From Chitinophaga varians (GTDB taxonomy: Bacteria > Bacteroidota > Bacteroidia > Chitinophagales > Chitinophagaceae): 64,000 nt of DNA. Positions 42,813 to 51,135 of this stretch are shown piece after piece; positions within the stretch are counted from its first letter, which is position 1, and every line of letters begins with the position of its first letter. Location of the stretch: contig NZ_JACVFB010000005.1 of the NCBI RefSeq assembly GCF_014529945.1, positions 434,001 through 498,000 on the forward strand, read 5' to 3'. Both the position numbers and the translations under genes were made by a program. The notes under the pieces are model-generated. The model saw only the letters and a program-made list of their open reading frames with translations, made no database searches and was not told the DNA's origin.

Positions 42813-43746
42813 ACAGTGCTCCCATTTCTTTGCGGAAGATATCTTCCACCATTTTGATTTCTTTGCTGTAGATAGTTTTTTTACGAGACCCGAAATACAG
42901 GGTGTTCTCCACTTTGATATCGCCTGCCCATACTGCTTTCACCTGCCCTGATTTGATCTCATCGCGGCAAAGGAAATCGGGAATGATCGCAAAACCCTCA
43001 TTGCCGCTCAGGCAACGAACAATGGAACTGATATTAGGTACGATGTAGTTGGGCTTGAAGTCGATGTTCTGCCGAAGGTTCATTTTCCAGAACCGTTTCA
43101 GATGGTCCATATCTGCCGCGGTACTATACCACACCTGTTGTTTCAACCAGCTTTCCAGCGCGCCGATTTTAGCCGCTTTTACTTTCTCATCTTTTACTTC
43201 GAGCTCTTTCAACAACGTTTTCAGCGGTTTGATATTCGTGCGTTCACCACATACCAGGAGGATTTTCTCGCGGGAGAAAGGTTTGAATTCGAGGTTGGTC
43301 TGCTCGCCTTTTTCCGGTGTCACGATCAGGTCCAGCACACCTTTATCGAGGTCATGTATCATTTCCTGATACAGGCCGAATTTCACGATCACATTGAAGG
43401 GTAGTGTGGAGATATATCTTTCCAGCGTAAACTGGAACGTTTCAAAGCACATGCCGATGCTGATGGTAGAGCGGCCTTCCCGGCTGCTGCGGTGAAATAC
43501 CTGTTCCGCCATTTCCAGTCTGCCCATCGGCTCCTGAATGAAGTTGTAGAGTACTTTGGCCCTTTCCGTAGGCACCATTTTCTTCGCGGAGCGATCGAAC
43601 AGTTTGTAGCCGGTAGCCACCTCCAGTGAGTTGAGATGCAGGCTAACGCCCGGTTGCGAGATATATAACGCCTGCGCTGCCGCAGTAAGGGTACCTTTCT
43701 CGTAGATGGTTTTGAAGGTACGTAACCATTCCATATTCAGATTCAT
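42811..43746 (-). CDS. LysR-family transcriptional regulator
   Basis: 311 residues. Winged HTH at the N-terminus (WLRTFKTIYEKGTLTAAAQALYISQPGVSLHLNSLEVATGYKLFDR), then a two-lobe effector domain (about 90-300: TISIGMCFETFQFTLERYI...LDLIVTPEKGEQTNLEFKPF...). It diverges from an Old Yellow Enzyme gene across about 80 bases that carry an inverted repeat, the usual layout for a LysR regulator that controls its neighbour. Translation may start at 43746 or at MEWLR, 12 bases on. Confidence 0.92.
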   Translation of the reverse strand: MNLNMEWLRTFKTIYEKGTLTAAAQALYISQPGVSLHLNSLEVATGYKLFDRSAKKMVPTERAKVLYNFIQEPMGRLEMAEQVFHRSSREGRSTISIGMCFETFQFTLERYISTLPFNVIVKFGLYQEMIHDLDKGVLDLIVTPEKGEQTNLEFKPFSREKILLVCGERTNIKPLKTLLKELEVKDEKVKAAKIGALESWLKQQVWYSTAADMDHLKRFWKMNLRQNIDFKPNYIVPNISSIVRCLSGNEGFAIIPDFLCRDEIKSGQVKAVWAGDIKVENTLYFGSRKKTIYSKEIKMVEDIFRKEMGAL

Positions 43747-43763
43747 AACCTATCATTTTTCTG

Positions 43764-43793
43764 ATACAAAAGTACAACTTAACTTATTTGTAT
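43764..43793. promoter_or_regulatory. LysR promoter and inverted-repeat operator
   Basis: ATACAAA (43764-43770) and TTTGTAT (43787-43793) are a perfect 7-bp inverted repeat 16 bases apart. On the minus strand the overlapping TACTTTTG (43774-43767) is an exact TAnnTTTG -7 box for the LysR gene, so a protein bound to the repeat would block or tune that promoter. Confidence 0.5.
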
Positions 43794-43827
43794 GATGATT
43801 TATTTAGTAGGAAATTTGCCTTATCGA

Positions 43828-44973
43828 ATGAACGACCTAAAACAGAAGACAATGCTTTTCACTAAACATACTATCGGAAATATCGTACTGAATAACAGGA
43901 TCGTGATGCCGCCCATGACCCGTTCCAGGGCTGGCGCCGGCGATGCTGCCACCGATCAGATGGCGGAGTATTACCGTCAGCGCGCCACTGCCGGACTGAT
44001 CATTACAGAAGGTACGCAGATCAGTCAACAAGGGCAGGGATATGCCTGGACGCCGGGCATTTATACCGCCGCGCAGGTAGCAGGCTGGCGAAAAGTAACG
44101 GAAGCGGTACATCGTGAAGGCGGGAGGATATTTGCCCAATTATGGCATGTAGGACGTGTGTCACACGTATCTCTACAACCCGGCGGCGCTGCTCCCGTAG
44201 CTCCGTCTGCCATCCTTGCCCAGGGGGTGAGCGTGGTGCTGGATGCCACCGGCGCAGGCCCGGCTGGTGGCGGTTTCCGTAAGGAGCAGCACTCCATGCC
44301 CCGTGAGCTGGCCATCCCGGAAATCAAGGCTATCATCAACGATTACGCCGTTGCCGCGGAAAACGCCATAGCTGCCGGATTTGACGGTGTGGAATTGCAT
44401 GGCGCCAATGGTTATCTGATAGAACAGTTCCTCGACTCACAAACCAACCATCGTACAGATATATATGGTGGTAACCTTGAAAACCGTTTGCGTTTCCTGA
44501 AAGAGGTGACAACGGCCGTTGTTGCGGTCATCGGAAAAGACAGGGTGGGCGTGCGTCAGGCGCCGCTCACTACCCTCATGGGCGCAAAAGATGATCATCC
44601 GGAAGAAACGTACATCGCTGCTGCCCGGCTGCTCAACGAGATCGGGGTGGCGTATATCCACATTGCGGAAGCCGACTGGGAGGATGCTCCTGTGATGTCT
44701 CCCGACTTCAAGGAGGCTTACCGGGAAGCCTTTAAAGGCACCCTGATCTATTCCGGTAAATACAACAAGGCCAGAGCAGAAGAAGCGCTGCAGAAAGGCT
44801 GGGCCGACATGGTGGGATTTGGCCGTCCTTTTATCGCTAACCCCGATCTGCCCTACCGCCTGCAACACGATCTGCCACTGAACACACCAGATCCCTCTAC
44901 TTTCTTCGGAGGTACCGCCAAAGGCTATACGGACTATGCCTGTTGCCCGCAACCTGCCACTGCTTTATCATAA
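43828..44973 (+). CDS. nemA: Old Yellow Enzyme family alkene reductase (NemA-like)
   Basis: 381 residues from the ATG at 43828 (MNDLKQKTMLF); the ATG at 43852 also fits, and the frame open from 43792 overlaps the operator. FMN-binding TIM barrel: PPMTRSRAG, LWHVGRVSH, the pair HGANGYLIEQFLDSQTNHRTDIYGG (His-Asn substrate anion hole, then Tyr), MGFGRPFIANPDL-like VGFGRPFIANPDLPYRL. It reduces activated C=C bonds or nitro groups with NAD(P)H. Controlled probably by the divergent LysR protein in response to electrophiles. Confidence 0.9.
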   Translation: MNDLKQKTMLFTKHTIGNIVLNNRIVMPPMTRSRAGAGDAATDQMAEYYRQRATAGLIITEGTQISQQGQGYAWTPGIYTAAQVAGWRKVTEAVHREGGRIFAQLWHVGRVSHVSLQPGGAAPVAPSAILAQGVSVVLDATGAGPAGGGFRKEQHSMPRELAIPEIKAIINDYAVAAENAIAAGFDGVELHGANGYLIEQFLDSQTNHRTDIYGGNLENRLRFLKEVTTAVVAVIGKDRVGVRQAPLTTLMGAKDDHPEETYIAAARLLNEIGVAYIHIAEADWEDAPVMSPDFKEAYREAFKGTLIYSGKYNKARAEEALQKGWADMVGFGRPFIANPDLPYRLQHDLPLNTPDPSTFFGGTAKGYTDYACCPQPATALS

Positions 44974-44981
44974 AATATACA

Positions 44982-45012
44982 AAGGCTGGATATCCTTATC
45001 CAGCCTTTTTTT
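44982..45012 (+). terminator. Terminator of the alkene reductase gene
   Basis: Perfect 11-bp stem AAGGCTGGATA / TATCCAGCCTT with TCCT loop, then T7. Confidence 0.92.
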
Positions 45013-45019
45013 GCGCTTC

Positions 45020-45047
45020 TTTGCTGCCACTATTTGCGTTATATTTG
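45020..45047 (+). promoter_or_regulatory. Promoter of the 45086 gene
   Basis: TTTG (45020-45023), 16-base spacer, TATATTTG (45040-45047), an exact match to TTTG/TAnnTTTG. It fixes the start of the next gene at 45086, not in the upstream frame. Confidence 0.7.
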
Positions 45048-45085
45048 GATACAACCAATTTTCGTTAATCCAAAATATCGACTCC

Positions 45086-45487
45086 ATGAAAAAATCCCTC
45101 ATTGCCTGCGCCGCTATTGTATTGTCCCTCAGCGCCGCCACTTCCCGGGCCAGCCATTATGGGCCATCTCCTTTGCCGGTAGCCGCCGGAAAAGCTTTTA
45201 TCAACATGACCGGTTCTAATACCATTAGTCTGTCTTCCGGCGTGTATGACTACTCCGTTAACCTGTTTGGCCAGCCGCCGGCTTCGGATGCCAGTTGGGT
45301 GATTACGCACAACGGTACGGTGGTGGCACGGTACGATGTGAGCCTGATCGTAGATGGGAAAGCGCTCATCTCATTAACGGGGGCTAATTTTGGCAGCACC
45401 GGCTCTTTTACGCTGATGCTGGCAGGTACTACCGAAGATGGTTTTGGAATGATTTACGGCTCTAAAGGCATCACGGTGACACCGTAA
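45086..45487 (+). CDS. Small secreted protein of unknown function
   Basis: 133 residues from the ATG at 45086; the frame extends up to 44936 but would overlap the reductase gene and terminator. Signal peptide MKKSLIACAAIVLSLSAATSRA. The mature part is a single beta-sandwich-like region (AFINMTGSNTISLSSGVYDYSVNLFGQPPASDASWVI, FGSTGSFTLMLAGT), Ser/Gly/Thr-rich and without Cys. No family recognised. Own promoter and terminator. Confidence 0.65.
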   Translation: MKKSLIACAAIVLSLSAATSRASHYGPSPLPVAAGKAFINMTGSNTISLSSGVYDYSVNLFGQPPASDASWVITHNGTVVARYDVSLIVDGKALISLTGANFGSTGSFTLMLAGTTEDGFGMIYGSKGITVTP

Positions 45488-45496
45488 AGCATGATG

Positions 45497-45534
45497 GTCA
45501 GGTCATGGGCTTCAGCCGGCGACCTGACTGTTTT
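45497..45534 (+). terminator. Terminator of the small secreted protein gene
   Basis: 8-bp stem GTCAGGTC / GACCTGAC (45497-45504 with 45521-45528), 16-base loop, then TGTTTT. Confidence 0.65.
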
Positions 45535-45577
45535 CAGCGCGGAGATGTTTTATCTTTACTGAAAGTACGGATGCCCT

Positions 45578-47086
45578 ATGCAAAACAATGTTGTTGCGCG
45601 GATAAAGACTTTCTTCCTCCCTTTTATGGTTGCATTGTTGCTGTTTACAGCCGTGTATAGTTTGTTGAACTGGTGGCTGTTCACACATCTGGCCATTTTC
45701 CCGGTGGAAGAAGATATACTGGATAAAACGCTCCCTTTGATATTAGCCTTTGTGCCGGCCTGGTACTGGGTGTGGCCACGTATTGCCTTGCTGGATATCT
45801 GGCACGACAAATCCGACTTTTTATACTACCTGATAGTATACATGGGGCTGGCGCTGCCGGCGATACTAACGCAATACTATATACGAAATGAGCGGAAGAC
45901 GTTGGTGCAGCTGCAAACTATGGCAGAGATCAGCCAACGGTCAGCCGAAGCTTATCAGGTAAAGCAATGGTATGTTGGTAAGGAGTATGCTTCTGTATGG
46001 ACGCAGGTTTCCATAGAAGGGAAACATAGCAATCTTTTTGTTTTTAGTATGTATGTGACAGCGCCGGTATTTAATACTGCCAGTGATACGGCTGTCGGTA
46101 AATGCCTGGCGTGGTATGGCGCTAAATACCGGACCTCTATGAGTAACAAGTTATCTGATGAGGAGAAAAGCACGCGTTGTGATGACTTCTTCCGGCATAG
46201 CTGGCAGTTGTTTCAGGAGAGAACGGTATATGACTGTTCTTATCTGGAGCGGCAGGGACATACCTGCGAACGCGCTAATTTTCTGCGGGCGGTTTATCAG
46301 AACAACAGGTATAATAATAACACCGATATACTCCTGTTGCCGATGACACGGCCGTTTAGCGCAAGAACGGGCAGCTCGTTGTGGTGGTTGCTCGGCACCC
46401 TGTTGCTTTTTCCGGCTGTATGGTTGATGGTGTGTTTGAAAACGCCGCTGAAACAGCCGGAAGGTAAGCCCGTTATTTCGCTGAGGCGGCGCTGGAATCC
46501 TGTCACCGTGATACTTTGCTGGTGTATCGGATCTTCATTGCTGATCGCGGGACTGAGCCGTCCGGGGGCCGATGAACTGACGTTTTGGGGAGCGGTCTCC
46601 CGCCCGCTGCTGGTCCGTGGGCAGTGGTGGCGCCTGTTGACCAGTTTGTTCCTGAACATTGCGCCATTACTGGGTTTGTATACGGCTATCCTGTATCTGG
46701 CCGGTTACATACTGGAGCCGGTGATTCGCGGAAAACGTTTCCTGTTTGCCTGGTTGCTGAGTGGTATGGCCGGCAGTTTACTGAGTATCATCGTATATCC
46801 TGACCGTCTGAGCTTTGGCGCGTCTGGCGCTATTCTGGGCATATGGGGCGTGATGTTGATGTTTATTCTCAGGAGAAAATTCTCACAGGACCTGGGTGTG
46901 GTCCTGCTGTATGTGATGGCCGTAGCCGGGTTGTTGGTCCTCTTCCTGATATTGGGATTCAAAAGTGCTGGTGATTCCGTAGCAGATATCGGCGGATTGA
47001 CAGCGGGTTTGGTGATAGGCTGGATATATGCCCGGAAGCTTCCTGATCAGCAACAGGAAGAGCTCCCGGAGCATAAAAGTGCATAA
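45578..47086 (+). CDS. Rhomboid-family membrane protein lacking the catalytic His (likely pseudoprotease)
   Basis: 502 residues. N-terminal part: membrane segments near 14-32, 48-65 and 85-103, then an extracytoplasmic region (about 105-265). From about 268 a rhomboid core with six helices: WWRLLTSLFLNIAPLLGLYTAI (rhomboids normally have FLH and HxxxN here; this has Asn360 in the first place and no second His), SFGASGAILGIWGV (catalytic-type Ser416 kept), and VADIGGLTAGLVIG near the end, where AHxGG is the rule; Asp470 replaces the catalytic His. A Ser-His dyad is thus absent. TATCTTTA at 45551-45558 is a probable -7 box. Confidence 0.82.
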   Translation: MQNNVVARIKTFFLPFMVALLLFTAVYSLLNWWLFTHLAIFPVEEDILDKTLPLILAFVPAWYWVWPRIALLDIWHDKSDFLYYLIVYMGLALPAILTQYYIRNERKTLVQLQTMAEISQRSAEAYQVKQWYVGKEYASVWTQVSIEGKHSNLFVFSMYVTAPVFNTASDTAVGKCLAWYGAKYRTSMSNKLSDEEKSTRCDDFFRHSWQLFQERTVYDCSYLERQGHTCERANFLRAVYQNNRYNNNTDILLLPMTRPFSARTGSSLWWLLGTLLLFPAVWLMVCLKTPLKQPEGKPVISLRRRWNPVTVILCWCIGSSLLIAGLSRPGADELTFWGAVSRPLLVRGQWWRLLTSLFLNIAPLLGLYTAILYLAGYILEPVIRGKRFLFAWLLSGMAGSLLSIIVYPDRLSFGASGAILGIWGVMLMFILRRKFSQDLGVVLLYVMAVAGLLVLFLILGFKSAGDSVADIGGLTAGLVIGWIYARKLPDQQQEELPEHKSA

Positions 47087-47121
47087 TCAGTGCCGGCCTG
47101 ATGTCCGGCGTCAGTGCATTA

Positions 47122-47886
47122 TCATGGCAGATGTGGCATGGCGTTGAGCAAAATATACTGTCGTTGTTGTCCGCTGAAATGTTGTTCTCCGGAAGTGAGC
47201 AATACCGGCCTTGTCACCAGCAAGGCGTCGCTGATAACGATACCCTGGCGGAAGGTGGTGTAGCCTGTCCAGTGGGAGGTGCCCGGTTTTACCTCCACGC
47301 GTAGTTTTTTCCCCTCTGTGGTGGCGATCTCCATTTGTTTGGCGTCATTGTCATAAAACCCTTCGCTAAAGCCTTCTCTTTTCAGCGTCACAGTTTGATG
47401 CTCCTTATCTAATGCGACGACCGTGATTGTTTGTGTGCCAGGGCCCCCCAGCTCCCAGGGGACGCCGATGGTGTGTTGCCAGGTGTCGCCCTCATGCAAT
47501 TGTGCCGGCGCCGGCCCCCAGATCAGTGTATTGTACATCAGTCCGCTGGCGCTGGTATTGGCATAAGGTTTATCCTGCCAGATATTATTACCATCCAGGC
47601 CGATGACGGTAGCGGAGCGGTTTTCCGGGCGCCCGTCGTACCGATCAGTTTCCACAAAGGCCGGTCGGAGCGGATGGTTGTCGGTCACCTGATAGAAGCT
47701 GCTACCGCTGATGCGGAATACGAGCGGAGCAAAACCCTCGCCGGTCATGGCGATCGTCCGGGAGTAAATATTTGTCAGCGTGTCGCCTTTGGCCAGGTGA
47801 GGGGAGAGACAGGAGCTACCGGTTTGACCGTGGGCTAAACAGGGTATCAAACCTATTATCATGATTAAGAATAAAAGCGGTTTCAT
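47122..47886 (-). CDS. Uncharacterised secreted protein
   Basis: 254 residues, family not recognised. Signal peptide to about AHGQT (21). The mature chain is beta-rich with a repeated theme of turn-rich strands (SSFYQVTDNHPLRPAFVETDRYDGR, NIWQDKPYANTSASGLMYNTLIWG, YTTFRQGIVISDALLVTRPV). The pattern recalls small secreted proteins that report on or modify conjugates, but nothing catalytic is visible. Alone on the minus strand, convergent with the rhomboid-like gene. Confidence 0.6.
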   Translation of the reverse strand: MKPLLFLIMIIGLIPCLAHGQTGSSCLSPHLAKGDTLTNIYSRTIAMTGEGFAPLVFRISGSSFYQVTDNHPLRPAFVETDRYDGRPENRSATVIGLDGNNIWQDKPYANTSASGLMYNTLIWGPAPAQLHEGDTWQHTIGVPWELGGPGTQTITVVALDKEHQTVTLKREGFSEGFYDNDAKQMEIATTEGKKLRVEVKPGTSHWTGYTTFRQGIVISDALLVTRPVLLTSGEQHFSGQQRQYILLNAMPHLP

Positions 47887-48055
47887 ATTTGTTTTTTTGT
47901 GTACTAAAGGTGGTTATAAAGCGGTTGCGGGAAAAATCAATTAAACAGTTATAGGAAGATTTTCAATGACGGGTACTTCCTTTTCAATAATTCTGTTGGA
48001 GCAATGGGGGGTGGCACGAAATTTTCCGTCTTATTAGTACTACAACTGTTAATTG

Positions 48056-50566
48056 ATGCTGCAAACCTTAGTCTGTACTTTGAAGGGATGGGTGGTGTTA
48101 TTTTGTTTGCTATTGTCTGCAAACCAGGTTTGGGCTCAGCATTCCGCTACGACAAGCGGGAGGGTGGTGAACAAATTTACTGAAGAGCCGTTACCATTCG
48201 CTACTGTATATTGGAAAGCCGCCGGCTACGGCGTGATGACGGACAGTGCCGGTTATTTTAAACTGGCCAGAAGTTCCCGTCGGGAAGATACGCTGGTAGT
48301 GCGTTATGTGGGATATGATCAGAAAATGGTTCCACTGGCGGCTACTGAGGTGTCCTCATTGCTGGTGCAGCTGGAGGCCACCATGAAACTGGGGGTGGAG
48401 GTGAAAGCAAAGATGGACAAAGGGCTGGTATGGTGGCGGCAGATAGTGGCGCATAAAGGAGCCAATGCGCCCGGTCATTATGATAGTTATTATGCCGAAC
48501 TATATAACAAACTGGAGATCGATGTCTCTAATATCAACAAACAACGCTGGGAGAAATCACGTCTCATGAAACCATATTCGTTTGTTACCCGGCGGATAGA
48601 TTCTACTTCCGAGCAAACACCTTTTCTACCGGTATTCCTGAGTGAGTCAGTATCGGATTATTATGTGTCCGGCAGCCCGTCCAGAGTGCGGGAAGAGATC
48701 CGTGCCGTGAATAGCAGTGGCATCAAAAATGAGTCTGTGATGGAATATATGGGCGGCATCAATCAAAAAATCAATACTTATCACAACTCCATGTTGGTTT
48801 TCGGACGTGAGTTTATCAGTCCGCTCAGCAGCATAGGTGACCGCTACTACAACTACAAGGGGCTCGATACGGTTACCCAACACGGAGAACAATTCTACCA
48901 TCTTGCTTTTACGCCAAAGCAGGAAGGTGAAAACCTGTTTGCCGGCGATTGCTGGATACAGGCCTCCACCTGGGCCATACAGAAAATCAGTTTGTCGGTG
49001 GTGGGCGCCGTGAATATCAACTTCGTAAAACGGCTGGACATCATTCAGGAGTTCACACAACAACGGGAAAAAGAGTGGGTGGTCACGAAAGATCGTTTTG
49101 TGGTGGAACTGGCCCCTTTGGGAAAATCCAGGACTACCTTCATCGGCCGTAAAACAACCTTGTACAGTCATATTACGACCAATCAGGATTTTATTACCGC
49201 TAAGCTTAATACCAACCGCAGAAATGAAGAAGTGGTGATTCCGGACAGCGCGACGACAGGCGGTAAAGCATATATGGAGCAGCATCGGCCGGAGACACTG
49301 ACGCGCAACGAGAAACATGCTATAACGTTAGTGGATACACTGAAATCGCTGCCTTCCTTCCGGCGGTTGAGTAATACCATTACTTTTTTGGTAGATGGGC
49401 ATATCAAACTGGGCAAGGTGGAGATCGGGCCATGGTACAAATGGGTGAGCCGCAACCGGGTAGAAGGGCCGCGGGTGCGGTTTGATCTGGGTACTACCGC
49501 TGAGTTCAGCCGTAACTGGCGATTGAATGGTTACCTTGCCTATGGTATGAAAGACGAGTCGCTGAAAGGTAAGATGGCCGTGTCCTATACCTGGCCTAAA
49601 GATAACGGATGGCAGGTTTTTGCTTCTTATAAAGATGATCTGGATAATAATCAACGTGGATTTAACGGCGAGGAAGTGTCGTTAGACAATATCTTCGGCC
49701 AGCTGGTGCGGCGCCGTGGTATCCCGCAGAAGTTTATCCGCGAGGCGGATATGCGGGTATCCGCCATCAAACAGTTTCCACAGGAGTTCTCCTTACAGGG
49801 TACTGTTTCCCGTACCTGCTATACCACATTTGAACCGTTGCCGCCGCATAAGATCTTCCTGTCGGGAGAGCATGAAAAGGTCGTTAATACAGAATTTCAG
49901 CTGAAATTCCGCTATGCGCCCGGAGAGAAGGAAGTGCGTACTTTCCGTAAAACAAGGCGGGTGCGGAGCAATCTGCCGGTCACCGAAATCGCTTATTCCC
50001 TGGCGCCATCAGGAGTGCTGGACAGCAAATACCAGTATCATAAGGTGAGTATGAGTGTGCGGCAGCAGTTTAATCTGACCGGCTGGGGGCGTATCAACTA
50101 CATGGTATATGCCGGGCAGATCTTTGCGGACAAGCTGCCTTTTATGTTGCTGCAGGTACATCCGGGCAATGAGACCTACTATTATAACAAAGAAGCTTTC
50201 AGCCTGATGAACAAATATGAGTTCTTCAGCGACCGTTATGCAGGTGTCAATATAGAACACAATTTCAATGGTAAGCTGCTGAACCTGTTGCCTTTCATGC
50301 GCAGAACGGGCGTGCGTCAGTTCTGGAATGTGAAGTCAGTGATTGGTGATTTATCACATAGGAACCGTGTATATAACCAGATGGAATATAGCCGTTATGG
50401 TATGCGGTCTCTTAACGGTAACATCTATACGGAGGTGGGCACCGGCTTTGATAATATTTTCCGCTTCTTCCGGGTGGATGCTGTATGGCGATTTTATCCG
50501 CAGCCGTCGTCGACGAAACATAACGCGGATTTTGGTGTGTTCGGAAGTTTCAGGTTGCAGTTTTAG
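48056..50566 (+). CDS. DUF5686 outer-membrane protein with carboxypeptidase-regulatory-like domain
   Basis: 836 residues from the ATG at 48056 (a TTG lies just before it). Signal peptide to VWAQH (about 29). Carboxypeptidase-like beta-sandwich (32-115: TSGRVVNKFTEEPLPFATVYW...VVRYVGYDQKMV). Then the DUF5686 region: WWRQIVAHKGANAPGHYDSYYAELYNKLEID, FLPVFLSESVSDYYV, DRYYNYKGLDT, and a C-terminal barrel-like section ending FGVFGSFRLQF with terminal Phe. Family members are widespread Bacteroidota outer-membrane proteins of unknown role. Confidence 0.88.
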   Translation: MLQTLVCTLKGWVVLFCLLLSANQVWAQHSATTSGRVVNKFTEEPLPFATVYWKAAGYGVMTDSAGYFKLARSSRREDTLVVRYVGYDQKMVPLAATEVSSLLVQLEATMKLGVEVKAKMDKGLVWWRQIVAHKGANAPGHYDSYYAELYNKLEIDVSNINKQRWEKSRLMKPYSFVTRRIDSTSEQTPFLPVFLSESVSDYYVSGSPSRVREEIRAVNSSGIKNESVMEYMGGINQKINTYHNSMLVFGREFISPLSSIGDRYYNYKGLDTVTQHGEQFYHLAFTPKQEGENLFAGDCWIQASTWAIQKISLSVVGAVNINFVKRLDIIQEFTQQREKEWVVTKDRFVVELAPLGKSRTTFIGRKTTLYSHITTNQDFITAKLNTNRRNEEVVIPDSATTGGKAYMEQHRPETLTRNEKHAITLVDTLKSLPSFRRLSNTITFLVDGHIKLGKVEIGPWYKWVSRNRVEGPRVRFDLGTTAEFSRNWRLNGYLAYGMKDESLKGKMAVSYTWPKDNGWQVFASYKDDLDNNQRGFNGEEVSLDNIFGQLVRRRGIPQKFIREADMRVSAIKQFPQEFSLQGTVSRTCYTTFEPLPPHKIFLSGEHEKVVNTEFQLKFRYAPGEKEVRTFRKTRRVRSNLPVTEIAYSLAPSGVLDSKYQYHKVSMSVRQQFNLTGWGRINYMVYAGQIFADKLPFMLLQVHPGNETYYYNKEAFSLMNKYEFFSDRYAGVNIEHNFNGKLLNLLPFMRRTGVRQFWNVKSVIGDLSHRNRVYNQMEYSRYGMRSLNGNIYTEVGTGFDNIFRFFRVDAVWRFYPQPSSTKHNADFGVFGSFRLQF

Positions 50567-50810
50567 CCGGGTGTGATGATTGAATTTTTTGTAGTATTTT
50601 ATTTTTATCATATTGATTTGTAATAAATCAAAATTTTACGGACAGCGTGAGAGGGAATGTTTTGTATGTAAGATCTGTGGCTGTTTTTCTTGTGTCTGGC
50701 CTGTGGTGTTTTATCGAATTGTATTTGGTGTGTTTTTTTAGTAAGGTGTGCTTACTAAATTTGAAAAGTAAAAAGTGAAGGGATATATTTGCTTATGCAA
50801 CCATTTTACA
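50567..50810. other. AT-rich intergenic stretch
   Basis: Follows the DUF5686 gene. Clearly richer in A/T than its surroundings, with TTTTTT runs but no clean terminator hairpin. It marks the left side of an AT-rich segment reaching to about 52250. Confidence 0.5.
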
Positions 50811-51014
50811 ATGAGTGATGCAGAATTTAATGCACTAATGGAATTGGCAGAAGAGCAGCTCAGGGAAGATGTTACACCGGAGGAAGCGTTGCGTTCGTTT
50901 GTGGGCGCAGGTATCCTTGACTGGGATGGTAATTTTAGAGAGCCATATACTGAACTGGAGGGAGTTTTTGCTGAGTTGTTCCTAAGAAAAAAGGTTGACC
51001 CCAATAATCAATAG
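50811..51014 (+). CDS. Small acidic protein of unknown function
   Basis: 67 residues from MSDAEFNALM (50811); the frame opens at 50775 but the first 12 residues look non-coding. Helical, acidic first half (LMELAEEQLREDVTPEEALRSFV), then a short loop with ILDWDGNFREPY and a basic end. The VTPEEALRSFVGAGILDWDGNFREPY layout resembles antitoxin-like or addiction-type small proteins, but no partner toxin is seen. Confidence 0.5.
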   Translation: MSDAEFNALMELAEEQLREDVTPEEALRSFVGAGILDWDGNFREPYTELEGVFAELFLRKKVDPNNQ

Positions 51015-51135
51015 TCATATACGATGTTGAACCCCAATACTGTCGTCGGCTTCCACGTGTGTGAGGCTTAGGGTGCTATATATTTATCTGATACGTTAGC
51101 ATAAAATCTGTGTACTATATTCCTGATAAGTAAGT

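Noticed and set aside
44936..45085. Longer N-terminus for the small secreted protein
   Set aside because: It would overlap the reductase gene and cross its terminator and a good promoter; a clear signal peptide starts at 45086.
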